Positions 8,319 to 16,898 of a DNA stretch of 35,789 nucleotides are shown one piece after another (position 1 is the first letter of the stretch; each line of letters begins with the position of its first letter). A program made the translations under genes and the position numbers. A model generated the notes under the pieces. That model saw only the letters and a program-made list of their open reading frames with translations. It had not been told where the DNA came from and searched no databases. Source of the stretch: Acidobacteria bacterium Ga0077553 (GTDB taxonomy: Bacteria; Acidobacteriota; Terriglobia; Bryobacterales; Bryobacteraceae); assembly GCA_001464575.1 (NCBI GenBank), contig LNFE01000163.1, positions 1 to 35,789 of the forward strand, read 5' to 3'.

Positions 8319-11300
8319 TTAGAAAGTAAAGCGAAGTGCGAGTTCGATATTCCGTGGTCCCAACTGTTGACCGGTGAACTGGCCGAAGAAGGGGCTCTGA
8401 AGGTTCGTGTTTAAACCGCCGATACCGGCCCAGTTGAAGGCGTTCAAGAACGTGCCGCGGAGCTGGATGTTCCGCACTTCATCGAACTTGAAGAACTTCT
8501 GGATACTGGCGTCGAAGGTGACGACGTGACGGTCGCGGATGTTTGGGAGGTACGGCCCAACAGTGCCGAGCCTTTGCACGACGTTCTGGCCGCCGGCGAA
8601 GACCGGAGGATTGGTGAACGCCGCGCGGTTGAGGTAAGCCGTGCCACCCGTGGCGCCGCGGAAGTTGATGCCGGCGTCGGAGTTCAGCACGATGGGTACG
8701 CCGCCGACGAGGTCCGGACGGGCCGAGTTGCCGGTGGGCAGGCTGATGCCGCCGGTGCCAATGGCGATCGGATTGCCGCTGCGCCAGTTGTGAATGCCAC
8801 TCATCTGCCAGCCGCCGATGAAAGCATCGAGCAGACCGTTGGTGTTCAGCGCACGGCCCTTGCCAACCGGGATCTCATAGATCCAGCTCAACTTCGCCAC
8901 ATGCGGGAGGTGGTAGTTGGTGATGGACCGTTCGAGACGTCGATTAAACACGTCCGCCACGCCCTCGGAGTCAATTGCATTGTCGGTGAGGCCGATGGCT
9001 TTCGACCAGGTGTAGGCGCCGAGAATGGAGATGCCGTTCCGGAAGTGCCGGGTCAACTGCATCTGCAGGGAGTTGTACGACGACGTGCCCAAGTTCGGGA
9101 AGATGCTGTTGATGCCCGTGAACTGCGGATAGGGGCGCAACGCTTGCAGGTTGGTGCCCGCGAAGCCAGGGAACGGCTGCGGAATGGGGCTAGAAGCGTT
9201 CCACGGCCGCGGCAGCAGGTCGCCATACTGCTGAGTGACCGAGTACGGCAGGTTGTTCGGCTGTTCGAAGCCCTTGGCAATCAGGCGGGTGCCCTTGTTG
9301 CCGACGTAGTTCATTTCGAGCACCATGCTGGCCGGGAGTTGATACTGGAAGCCAAAGTTCCAGTTCTGCACGTACGGCAGCCGGTTGCCCTGCGGGCTGT
9401 AGTAGTCGATTCCCTGACCGTTGGCAAGATTCGGAATCTTGTTGGGGAGGACTCCAGTGAAGTTCGGGTACGGATTCGACAGGTTCCCCACCGGCGCCTC
9501 TGCGAAAGGAACGGAGGTATTGCCGGTGTTCACAACAATGTTGCCGTTGTAGCCCAACGTACCGCCGAAGCCGAAGCCGTTGGAGATGGCCGGGGTGTTG
9601 TTGATGCCGTAGCCGCCACGGAAGACGAGCTTATCGGTCATCGCATACGCGAAACCAAATTTCGGCGAGATCTGTTTCCAGTAGGTGTCCTGGAAGCCGC
9701 GCCGGTCTCGATCCTCGGCAAAGACCAGAGCGCCAGGACGGTTGCCGGCGGCCGGGTTCGGCACGGCAAAGTCGATGGCCGACATCCGGCCCGCAACTTC
9801 GATGAGGCCGCCGACCATCTCCCACCGGATGCCGAGATTCAGGGTCAGCTTGCGGGTAACTTTCCAGTCGTCCTGGAAGTAGAAGCCCGCGGTGCGCCAC
9901 CGGTGACCGGGGTTCGTCGCAACGATGTTCCGGCTCGTCGAAGCAAAGTCGCCGAGCAGGAAGCTGGCGAAGCTGTGGCCGGTCTGGTTGATGAAGCCCG
10001 GCAGCGCGGTCTGGTTCGGCGAGAAGTTGAAGTCGCCGGAGCCGGACTTGCCGCGGGTGTTGTAGTAGTAACGGCGATTCTCAAAGCCGAACTTGTAATT
10101 GTGCTTACCGCTCACCTTGGTGAAGTCGGTCTGGATGATGGTGGAGCCGTTGAAGCTGCCGCCACGGCTGCTCGAACCGAGCCGGCCGCCGGCGCCGATG
10201 CCGCCACCTTGGAAGGGCAGACCGCCAAAGAGCAGGCCCGGGAAGTGGGTGCCCGGAACGTTCTGCAGGCCGATCTTGCCCGGCCAGTCCTGGTCAACGT
10301 ATACGCTCTCATTGATATTGCCGAAGCGGTTGTAGCCCAGATTCAAGCGGCCTAGCAGCGTTGGCCGTAAGGTGAAATCATACGCGCCGCGGATCATGGT
10401 GCCCGGCGTATTCTGGTTCTGATAGACGTTGGTCGGCGCTCCGGGCGGCGCACCCCACCGGCCACCCGGCGAGTTGTTGCGGACGCGGAAGTTCCGGTTC
10501 ACCATGCCGCTGAGGCGATGGCGTTCGCTCAGGTTGTGGTCGCCTTTGAATGTCAACATGCGCTCGCCGAACACGGGGCAGCAAGCTCCGATCGCGGGCA
10601 TGTTGTTCAGCATTGTGTCGAAGAGCGGCCGGTCGATCGTGGCGACATCCAGGACCTTCTGCGACACCGGGCTGAACCGGGTGCGCGGGATGATGTTGCC
10701 CGGGAAGATATCGCGAACCCAGGTGTTGCCCACCTGGCGAGCGGAGCGCGGGTCATAGATCGCGCCGCCGATCACAGGCCGCCCGAGGGCATCGGTGCCG
10801 ACGTTGGTGCCGGAGACCGCATTGCCCGTGAAACCCGCATTCAGAATCCGGCTGAAGTCGCCCTGCTGGAACTCCGGCATGGGCAAGGTGGAAAAGCCGG
10901 TCTGATTAAAGTCTTTCGTGGTCGTCCGTTCGAAATTGTGGAAGAAAAATGTCCGGTTCTTGCCGTTGTAGAGTTTCGGAATCACCACCGGGCCACCAAT
11001 CGAGTAGCCATAGTTGTGCTGCTTGAACGGCTGGCGGCGAATGCCTGCGGCGTTCGAATTGAACGCATTGGCGCGCAAGGCGTCGTTCTGGCCGTAATAG
11101 TAGGCCGAACCGTGCACCTCGTTCGTGCCGGACTTGGTGGCGAAGTTGGCGACCGAGGTCTGGCCACCCGAGTACTGGGCGGACACCGTGCCGGTCTGCA
11201 GCTTGAACTCGGAGATCGACTCCGACGACGGGCTGAACTCGCTATTCGCGCCGCCGGCGAGATCCATACGGCCGACGGAGATACCGTCGATCAAAATCTC

Positions 11301-11840
11301 GTGCGAATAGTTCTGTCCGCCGTTGATCGACCCCTGCCAAGTACCGCCGGTGGTGCCGGGCAGCGAGGTGAAGATGAACTGCTGGATCTGGCGGCGGCCG
11401 CCGCCAACGGCGATGGGCCATTCGTCAAACTCTTTCTTGGTGACGTAAGAACCGATCTCGGCAGTGCCCGTCTCGAGGAGCGGGGTTTCGGCCGTGATGG
11501 TAACGGACTCGGTCAGGTTGCCGACTTCCAGGGAGAAGTCGACGGTCAGGGTCTGCGCCACGGCGAGTACGATGTTCTGCCGGACGGACGTTTTGAAGCC
11601 GGGAGCCGCAACGGTGATGCGGTAGGTGCCGGGAGAAAGCGAGGGTGCGCGGAAGACGCCAGCTTCTGTCGAAACGGCATTCAATTCCACACCCGTCGCC
11701 ATGTTGAAGATCTTCACACTGGCGCCACCAACGGCCGCGCCGGAAGAATCGGTGATGGAACCGTTAAAAGTTCCACGCTCTGCTTGGCCGAAGCAAGCGG
11801 CGGCGGCCAAGAGGACGCCTAGCACGACTCGAAATAACAT
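8319..11840 (-). CDS. Oar-like TonB-dependent receptor, paralogue 3
   Basis: Taking the ATG at 11840, the protein is 1173 aa, exactly the length of the other two copies. An upstream in-frame ATG at 11882 would add 14 residues before the signal peptide and ignore the AGGAGGT at 11846-11852, so I reject it. Signal peptide MLFRVVLGVLLAAAACFGQA; regulatory-like domain about 22-105; plug about 115-250; barrel to the C-terminal LRFTF. It is closer to paralogue 2 than to 1 (shared GACCP near residue 410, RVRNNS loop). It is first in the tandem, so the promoter region at 11853-11950 probably serves the array. Role: predicted TonB/ExbBD-energised outer-membrane uptake of an unknown substrate. Confidence 0.93.
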   Translation of the reverse strand: MLFRVVLGVLLAAAACFGQAERGTFNGSITDSSGAAVGGASVKIFNMATGVELNAVSTEAGVFRAPSLSPGTYRITVAAPGFKTSVRQNIVLAVAQTLTVDFSLEVGNLTESVTITAETPLLETGTAEIGSYVTKKEFDEWPIAVGGGRRQIQQFIFTSLPGTTGGTWQGSINGGQNYSHEILIDGISVGRMDLAGGANSEFSPSSESISEFKLQTGTVSAQYSGGQTSVANFATKSGTNEVHGSAYYYGQNDALRANAFNSNAAGIRRQPFKQHNYGYSIGGPVVIPKLYNGKNRTFFFHNFERTTTKDFNQTGFSTLPMPEFQQGDFSRILNAGFTGNAVSGTNVGTDALGRPVIGGAIYDPRSARQVGNTWVRDIFPGNIIPRTRFSPVSQKVLDVATIDRPLFDTMLNNMPAIGACCPVFGERMLTFKGDHNLSERHRLSGMVNRNFRVRNNSPGGRWGAPPGAPTNVYQNQNTPGTMIRGAYDFTLRPTLLGRLNLGYNRFGNINESVYVDQDWPGKIGLQNVPGTHFPGLLFGGLPFQGGGIGAGGRLGSSSRGGSFNGSTIIQTDFTKVSGKHNYKFGFENRRYYYNTRGKSGSGDFNFSPNQTALPGFINQTGHSFASFLLGDFASTSRNIVATNPGHRWRTAGFYFQDDWKVTRKLTLNLGIRWEMVGGLIEVAGRMSAIDFAVPNPAAGNRPGALVFAEDRDRRGFQDTYWKQISPKFGFAYAMTDKLVFRGGYGINNTPAISNGFGFGGTLGYNGNIVVNTGNTSVPFAEAPVGNLSNPYPNFTGVLPNKIPNLANGQGIDYYSPQGNRLPYVQNWNFGFQYQLPASMVLEMNYVGNKGTRLIAKGFEQPNNLPYSVTQQYGDLLPRPWNASSPIPQPFPGFAGTNLQALRPYPQFTGINSIFPNLGTSSYNSLQMQLTRHFRNGISILGAYTWSKAIGLTDNAIDSEGVADVFNRRLERSITNYHLPHVAKLSWIYEIPVGKGRALNTNGLLDAFIGGWQMSGIHNWRSGNPIAIGTGGISLPTGNSARPDLVGGVPIVLNSDAGINFRGATGGTAYLNRAAFTNPPVFAGGQNVVQRLGTVGPYLPNIRDRHVVTFDASIQKFFKFDEVRNIQLRGTFLNAFNWAGIGGLNTNLQSPFFGQFTGQQLGPRNIELALRFTF

Positions 11841-11845
11841 TCGAG

Positions 11846-11852
11846 ACCTCCT
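11846..11852 (-). promoter_or_regulatory. Ribosome binding site fixing the start of receptor paralogue 3
   Basis: Minus-strand AGGAGGT lies five bases before the ATG at 11840. The same element with the same spacing precedes paralogues 1 (4567-4573) and 2 (8203-8209). This conservation decides the start. Confidence 0.85.
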
Positions 11853-11892
11853 GAATGGGGAGAACAAAATCGCGAGAATCAAGTAGCGCGAG

Positions 11893-11920
11893 GCGGTTTA
11901 CAGTACAGTAAATCCACTAC
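11893..11920. repeat. 28-nt repeat with imperfect dyad, copy A (upstream of receptor 3)
   Basis: 25 of 28 bases match copy B at 12025-12052. The core TTTACAGTACAGTAAA (11897-11912) is an imperfect palindrome with TTTAC/GTAAA arms. It may be an operator or part of a promoter for the divergent receptor array; no matching regulator is encoded nearby. Confidence 0.7.
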
Positions 11921-11950
11921 GTAAGTCGCCGCTGGCAGTAGCCGCGGGGA

Positions 11951-12052
11951 TAGCGCTACTCGGAATGTCAGTTAGGACGTCCTGAGGTTGAAAGCAGAAT
12001 ATCACGAGCCTTCAGTAGCAAGAAGCGGTTTATCGTACACTAAATCCACTAC
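11951..12052 (-). pseudogene. Relic 5' end of a fourth TonB-dependent receptor copy
   Basis: This 102-nt stretch aligns along its whole length with 11820-11920, which holds the first codons, RBS and upstream leader of receptor 3. The start codon is now CTG (11971-11969) and the RBS has decayed from AGGAGGT to AGGACGT. Reading on from that codon gives TFRVALSPRLLPAA, recognisably like the paralogues' MISRVVLSVFLAVAA and MLFRVVLGVLLAAAA, before similarity ends near 11925 at the apparent deletion junction. The remainder of the gene is gone. I take this as a scar of tandem duplication and loss. Confidence 0.7.
12025..12052. repeat. 28-nt repeat with imperfect dyad, copy B (abuts the peptidase start codon)
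   Basis: It matches copy A at 25 of 28 positions; core TTTATCGTACACTAAA at 12029-12044. It ends on the base before the ATG at 12053. Within it TACACT (12036-12041) could be a -10 element on the plus strand, placing transcription start at or very near the ATG. No Shine-Dalgarno is present, so a leaderless mRNA is plausible. Confidence 0.6.
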
Positions 12053-14734
12053 ATGGGTCTCCTTCGAGTATTCTCCGTTTTCGTCTTCAGCCTCGCTTCT
12101 GCCGTGGCGCAGGCTCCCCGTCCGATCGACTTCAAGGACTTTGACTCCTGGCGATCCATTCAAAGCCAGGAACTCTCCCGCGACGGCAAGTACCTGGCAT
12201 ACTGTTTGATCCCTCAGTCGGGGGATGGCGAAGCCGTGGTGCGTGAACTCTCGACCGGCCGCGAGATCCGCGTCCCCATCGGCGCCATGCCGCCTCCCGC
12301 GACCGATGGCGAGGGAGAGGATGGACCGCCCCCACCCCGCGGTCCCCGCATGGACTTTAGCGGAGATGGCCGTTACGTGTTCGTTACCAGCTACCCTCCC
12401 AAGGCCGCAGCCGCTCAGGCCAAGCGGGACAAGAAACCGGCGCCGCCAAACGGGCTGGTCATCATTGAGGTGGCCAGCGGACAGCTAACCCGCATCGAGG
12501 ATGTCCAAAGCTTCGCCTTCCCCGAGGACGTGACAAACGCCATCGCGTTCCGCCGCACCGGCAAAGGGCCAACGGAATTGGTCGTCCACTCCTTGCCGGG
12601 CCACACTGAGCGGAAGTTCGCCGACGTCAATGAGTATTCTTTTACGCGGGACGGCAAGATACTGGCCATAGCTACTAAGGACGCCGTGAAGGTACTGAAT
12701 CCGGAAGTTCAGACCATAACTACGGCCACCGGCAGTTATGCCAAGCTCACGTGGGATGAAGCCCAGAACCAACTCGCCTTCGTCACCAGGCAAGCCCTGT
12801 TCGGCTGGAAGCGGGGTCAGGCGACCGCTAACCAATGGCACCGCGCTACCATCAGCGAGCGCGCCAACCTGCTCTTTGCCCGCGATGGCTCCCGCGTCTT
12901 CTTTAACACCGTCCCCGAACGTCCCAAACGGCCCGAACCGGACCTTGCCGAGGAGAAGGCCGTATTCGATCTCTGGCACTACCAGGACGACCGGGTCCAG
13001 ACCATTCAAAAGGTCCGCGCGGAGCAGGAACGCAATCGGAGCTACCGGGCGGTGTTCAGCATTTTGGACAAGAAGTTCCTGCAGTTGGCCGCGAAGGATC
13101 TGCCAGAGGTCACCCCCAGCGAGGACGGTCTCGTCGCCGTGGGAGTGGATGACCAGCCCTATCGCAAGGACAACGACTACAGCGACCGCTATAGCGACTT
13201 CTGGCTGCTGAACGCCGTGACCGGCGAACGCAGCCTGATCGTCCAGCGTTCCGCCGGCACGCCGTCCCTTTCGCCGGATGGCAAGTTCGCCACCTATTAC
13301 TCGTTCGGGAACTGGTGGGTGATCAACGTGGCCACGAACACGGTCACCAACCTCACGGCCCACTTGAAGGTGCGCTTCCGGAACGAATTGCACGATTCTC
13401 CCGGCGGGGCGGCCAGCTACGGCCAAGTCGGCTGGACCAAGGATAGCCGGCACTTCCTGGTCTACGACCGCTACGACATCTGGGCGCTCACCCCGGACGC
13501 CTCCGCGGCGAAAAATCTCACCGAGGGCGAGGGCCGAAAGCAGCAGATCCAGTTCCGCTTGGTGCGGCTGCGCAACGATCCGCGCGACCGCCATCTTGAT
13601 CCCGCCGAACCGCTCCTGCTGCGCGCCGAAAACGAAGTGACTCGGGAAAGCGGCTTCTATCGCGATTCGTTCACCGGGGATACGCCCCCGCAAAAGATCC
13701 TGATGGCGGCGAAGAACTTCCGCGCTCCAGTGAAGGCGAAGGACGCCGACGTGCTGCTGCTCTCGGCCAGCAGCTTCACGGAGTTCCCGGACCTGTTAAT
13801 CACCGACTCCTCGTTTGCCAAGCTCGATAAGGTCACGCGCGCCAATCCGCAGCAGGCGCAGATGGCCTGGGGCTCGGCGGAACTGATGAAGTTCACGAAT
13901 CTGAACGGCGTGCCGCTGCAAGGGGTGTTGGTGAAGCCGCCGGGATTCGACCCGGCGAAGAAGTACCCGCTGATGGTCTATATCTATGAGCGTCTATCGC
14001 AGACGCTACACACGTTCTACGACCCCGCACCCAGCCACCGGGTGAACCCGGCCGTCTATGCTTCAAACGGCTACGTGGTGCTGATGCCCGACATCGCCTA
14101 CACGATTGGCTACCCCGGCCAAAGCGGGATGAACGCCGTGATGCCGGCGGTGCAGAAGGTGGTGGACGAAGGCTACATCGACGAGACCCGCATCGGCATT
14201 CAAGGCCACTCCTGGGGCGGCTACCAGATCGCCTACATGGTGACGAAGACGAACCGTTTCCGCGCGGCCGCGCCGGGGGCGTTGGTCGGCAACATGTTCG
14301 CGGCCTACTCCGGCATCCGCTACGGCACCGGCATCCCGCGGCAGTTTCAATATGAGCGGACGCAGAGCCGCATCGGCGGCACGCCGTGGCAGTATCCGCT
14401 GCGGTTCCTCGAAAACTCCCCGGTGTTCACCGCGGACCGGGTGCAGACGCCCATCCTGATGTTGCACAACGACGGCGACGACGCCGTCCCGTGGACGCAG
14501 GGGATCGAGTTTTTCCTCGCGCTCCGCCGCCTGAACAAGGAGGCCTACTTCTTTAATTACAACGGCGAGCCGCACGGCATCCGCAAGCGCGCCAACCAGA
14601 TGGACTACGCCCTCCGTCTGTTCCAGTTCTTCGGCCACTACCTAAAAAACGAAACGAAGCCAAAGTGGATGGAGAAGGGCATCCCCTACATCGAACGGGA
14701 TAGCCCGGAGCATCAGGCCACGTCCCTACAATAG
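12053..14734 (+). CDS. Exported S9-family prolyl oligopeptidase-type serine peptidase
   Basis: 893 aa. The signal peptide (MGLLRVFSVFVFSLASAVAQA) directs it to the periplasm or outside. Residues about 30-560 form a beta-propeller-like N-terminal region, and the last 270 residues are an alpha/beta hydrolase. The catalytic triad is visible: Ser720 in GHSWGG, Asp809 in HNDGDDAVP, His841 in GEPHG. This is the S9 dipeptidyl-peptidase/acylaminoacyl-peptidase type, cleaving short peptides. The start ATG has no Shine-Dalgarno and directly follows a 28-nt repeat. It is divergent from the receptor array, which may import peptides, so a joint role in peptide scavenging is possible but inferred. It is followed after 8 bp by the next gene. 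Confidence 0.93.
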   Translation: MGLLRVFSVFVFSLASAVAQAPRPIDFKDFDSWRSIQSQELSRDGKYLAYCLIPQSGDGEAVVRELSTGREIRVPIGAMPPPATDGEGEDGPPPPRGPRMDFSGDGRYVFVTSYPPKAAAAQAKRDKKPAPPNGLVIIEVASGQLTRIEDVQSFAFPEDVTNAIAFRRTGKGPTELVVHSLPGHTERKFADVNEYSFTRDGKILAIATKDAVKVLNPEVQTITTATGSYAKLTWDEAQNQLAFVTRQALFGWKRGQATANQWHRATISERANLLFARDGSRVFFNTVPERPKRPEPDLAEEKAVFDLWHYQDDRVQTIQKVRAEQERNRSYRAVFSILDKKFLQLAAKDLPEVTPSEDGLVAVGVDDQPYRKDNDYSDRYSDFWLLNAVTGERSLIVQRSAGTPSLSPDGKFATYYSFGNWWVINVATNTVTNLTAHLKVRFRNELHDSPGGAASYGQVGWTKDSRHFLVYDRYDIWALTPDASAAKNLTEGEGRKQQIQFRLVRLRNDPRDRHLDPAEPLLLRAENEVTRESGFYRDSFTGDTPPQKILMAAKNFRAPVKAKDADVLLLSASSFTEFPDLLITDSSFAKLDKVTRANPQQAQMAWGSAELMKFTNLNGVPLQGVLVKPPGFDPAKKYPLMVYIYERLSQTLHTFYDPAPSHRVNPAVYASNGYVVLMPDIAYTIGYPGQSGMNAVMPAVQKVVDEGYIDETRIGIQGHSWGGYQIAYMVTKTNRFRAAAPGALVGNMFAAYSGIRYGTGIPRQFQYERTQSRIGGTPWQYPLRFLENSPVFTADRVQTPILMLHNDGDDAVPWTQGIEFFLALRRLNKEAYFFNYNGEPHGIRKRANQMDYALRLFQFFGHYLKNETKPKWMEKGIPYIERDSPEHQATSLQ

Positions 14735-14742
14735 AAGCTGGC

Positions 14743-15990
14743 ATGAACCATCACGATTCCCACCGCCGCACCGTCCGCGTCAAGCGCGTCGACGAAGTCA
14801 ATTCGCTCGACGAAATGTTCCGGCACTGCCTGCCGGCATTTGGCGGCGCCTACCTCCGCCGGATCTACGAGATCCTCGACCGCGCCATCGGCATGGGCTG
14901 CCCGCTCACGCTCGCCATCGCCGGGCCGGTCACCGTCTCTGGCCAACACCAGACCTGGCTGATCCCGCTGCTCGAAACTGGCTGGGTCGCTTATCTTTCG
15001 ACGACCGACGCCGTCTGCTACCACGATGGCCACCGCTCGCTCGACGGCCGCAAGGACCCGGTTTTCGAAGTACCCATCTTTGGCGACGACGGCGCCCTGC
15101 GCGACGAGAAGACCATCCGCGTTACCGACATGGCCTTCGATGAGGACGTGCTGCTCGATCAGGACCGCTTCCTGACCGCCCTGCTGAACCACGAAGACTT
15201 CCAGAAGAAGATGACCGGCACCGAGATGCGGAACAAGCTCGGCCGCTGGTATCACGCAATTGAAGAGCGCAACGGCGTGGAGCAGGGGCTGCTGGCCAAG
15301 TGCCATAAGATGGCGATTCCGGTGTTCGTCGGCGCGCCCGGCGATGGCAGTGTCTTCCTGAACTCGATGAAGCTGTGGGCGATGCGCGAGGCGGGGTTGA
15401 TCCCTTCGTACGGCTTCGATCTCGATATCCATGCCGAGGTGTTTGAAGCCTGCGCGTACCATCGCTGGGGCCTCTTCGATACCGAGGCGAAGTCGCTGGC
15501 GACGTTCATGCTCGGCGGCGGCGTGCCGAAGAACTACAACCTGCAGCCGGAGCCGGCGCTGGGCCAGATCCTGGGCCTGCCTGACGTGCGCGGCTATGAG
15601 TTCGATGTGCAGATCACTTCGGCGCCCATCACGGACGGCAGCCTTTCGAGCTGCCCGCCGGCCGAAGCCGTCACCTGGGGCAAGGTGGACCGCGATACCT
15701 ATCAACAGTCCACTGAGAGCATGCAGGGCGACTATTCGATGGTGGTGCCGTTCCTTATTAAAGCCCTGCTCGATCGGCGGAAGAAGTTCGAACGGCTGCG
15801 GGACGAACTCGGCGAAGAGACCCTGTTCGAGCGGCATCCCGAAGCCAAGGGCTACCTGCGCTCCCGCGAAGGCTATCGGCTGTTCGATCAGCGCGAGACG
15901 CTGGTCGGCAAGCTCCGCGACGCCGTCCGCGAGAATGCGGACTGGCTGAACGAGACACTCACTTACCCACTGGCCATTCCAAAATCATGA
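14743..15990 (+). CDS. Deoxyhypusine-synthase-like N-aminobutyl transferase family protein
   Basis: 415 aa, cytoplasmic, no leader. The C-terminal half carries the family signature: GGGVPKN (Lys263-Asn264, equivalent to GGGVVKH of eukaryotic enzymes) and EAVTWGK (Glu308, Trp312, Lys314), matching in spacing the Glu/Trp/catalytic Lys of human deoxyhypusine synthase, whose Lys forms the imine with the aminobutyl group from spermidine. The substrate-binding His after the GGG motif is Asn here, and the inter-motif segment is about nine residues longer. Bacteria lack eIF5A, and bacterial homologues are generally linked to polyamine chemistry such as homospermidine formation. I infer aminobutyl or related transfer, acceptor unknown. 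It starts 8 bp after the peptidase stop and overlaps the next gene by ATGA, so the two are probably co-translated. Confidence 0.85.
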   Translation: MNHHDSHRRTVRVKRVDEVNSLDEMFRHCLPAFGGAYLRRIYEILDRAIGMGCPLTLAIAGPVTVSGQHQTWLIPLLETGWVAYLSTTDAVCYHDGHRSLDGRKDPVFEVPIFGDDGALRDEKTIRVTDMAFDEDVLLDQDRFLTALLNHEDFQKKMTGTEMRNKLGRWYHAIEERNGVEQGLLAKCHKMAIPVFVGAPGDGSVFLNSMKLWAMREAGLIPSYGFDLDIHAEVFEACAYHRWGLFDTEAKSLATFMLGGGVPKNYNLQPEPALGQILGLPDVRGYEFDVQITSAPITDGSLSSCPPAEAVTWGKVDRDTYQQSTESMQGDYSMVVPFLIKALLDRRKKFERLRDELGEETLFERHPEAKGYLRSREGYRLFDQRETLVGKLRDAVRENADWLNETLTYPLAIPKS

Positions 15991-16898
15991 GACAACCGGT
16001 CCACGTCTTCTACGGCGGCGCCCATCTGTTCCGGCCCGACATCATCGAAAAGATCAGCAGCGTGGCGTTGCGCGCGCTGCCGAGTTTTGAAACGCCGTAC
16101 CGCAAGCAGCTTGAAGCCAAGCTAAAGGCGGAGCCAGTGGAGGACTACCGGATCGACTTTGAAGACGGCTACGGCGACCGGCGGCAGGACGAAGAGGATG
16201 CTGATGCCTACCGCTGCGGCAAGATTGTGGCCGCTGGCACTGGGTTGCCCGCGGTGGGGATCCGCATCAAGCGGCACGGCCTCCGCACGCTCCAGATCTT
16301 TCTTGATAGCGCCGGCTCGCTGCCGCCGAACTTTCGCGTCACCGTACCGAAAGTGGAGCGGCCCGAGGAGGTAGCCGTCGTGGCCGCCGAGTGCCCGGGT
16401 GCGCACATCGAGGCGCTCATTGAAACCGGCCCGGTGGTGCAGCGCCTTCACGAAATTCCGGCCGATAGCCTGCACCTGGGCCCGTATGACCTGTTAGCTT
16501 CGCTGGGTATCCCGGCCGCGTTCCAGCACCTGCACCACCCGGCTTGCGCCATGGTCCGCATGCAGATGCTGCTGACCGGCAAGACCGTCGTCGACGGCCC
16601 CACGAAGACCCTGCCTGTGGGCGACAACCCGAAAGAAGGATGGAAAAAGCACCGCGAAGATATCTGGCGTTCTCTGAGCGAGGGCTTCTATCAAAGCTGG
16701 GACATCCATCCGGCGCAGCTTGTTTCGCGCTACGCGACGCTGATGGAGTTCTACATGGAGCACCTGCCGGCCGTGCGCGAACGCCTCGCGAATTTCGAAG
16801 GGGCGGCGACGCGGTTGGGCGCCCAGTTCGACGATGCGGCGACCATCCGCGGCTTGCGTGCTTTTGCGGAGCGGGCGTCTTATTTGGTAGCGCGGTAG
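15987..16898 (+). CDS. CitE/HpcH-like lyase or aldolase superfamily protein (DUF6986-like)
   Basis: 303 aa, cytoplasmic. It resembles the phosphoenolpyruvate-binding TIM-barrel group: DFEDGYGD (57-64), PKVERPEEV, the ALIETG motif with Glu146, and LGPYDLLASLG with Asp168; the last two residues are the likely Mg ligands as in CitE/HpcH enzymes. DUF6986 proteins are sometimes labelled 'phosphoenolpyruvate kinase' without proof. Reaction unknown: C-C cleavage or formation on a 2-oxo or acyl-CoA substrate is the family expectation. ATGA overlap (15987-15990) couples it to the deoxyhypusine-synthase-like gene. The 3' end overlaps the convergent amidohydrolase by 19 bp. Confidence 0.75.
   Translation: MRQPVHVFYGGAHLFRPDIIEKISSVALRALPSFETPYRKQLEAKLKAEPVEDYRIDFEDGYGDRRQDEEDADAYRCGKIVAAGTGLPAVGIRIKRHGLRTLQIFLDSAGSLPPNFRVTVPKVERPEEVAVVAAECPGAHIEALIETGPVVQRLHEIPADSLHLGPYDLLASLGIPAAFQHLHHPACAMVRMQMLLTGKTVVDGPTKTLPVGDNPKEGWKKHREDIWRSLSEGFYQSWDIHPAQLVSRYATLMEFYMEHLPAVRERLANFEGAATRLGAQFDDAATIRGLRAFAERASYLVAR

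Noticed and set aside
8526..10355. 609-codon plus-strand open frame antisense to receptor 3
   Set aside because: Similar shadow frames occur opposite all three receptors (for example 4577-5572, 6260-7243, 10518-11822), as expected from codon bias in paralogues; no protein features.
11841..11882. Earlier ATG for receptor 3
   Set aside because: It would place 14 extra residues before the signal peptide and bypass the conserved AGGAGGT five bases before 11840.
12485..13693. 402-codon minus-strand frame within the peptidase gene
   Set aside because: Antisense to an S9 peptidase with complete catalytic triad; composition is that of a shadow frame.
14713..15837. 374-codon minus-strand frame opposite the deoxyhypusine-synthase-like gene
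   Set aside because: The sense protein has clear catalytic motifs; the antisense product has none.
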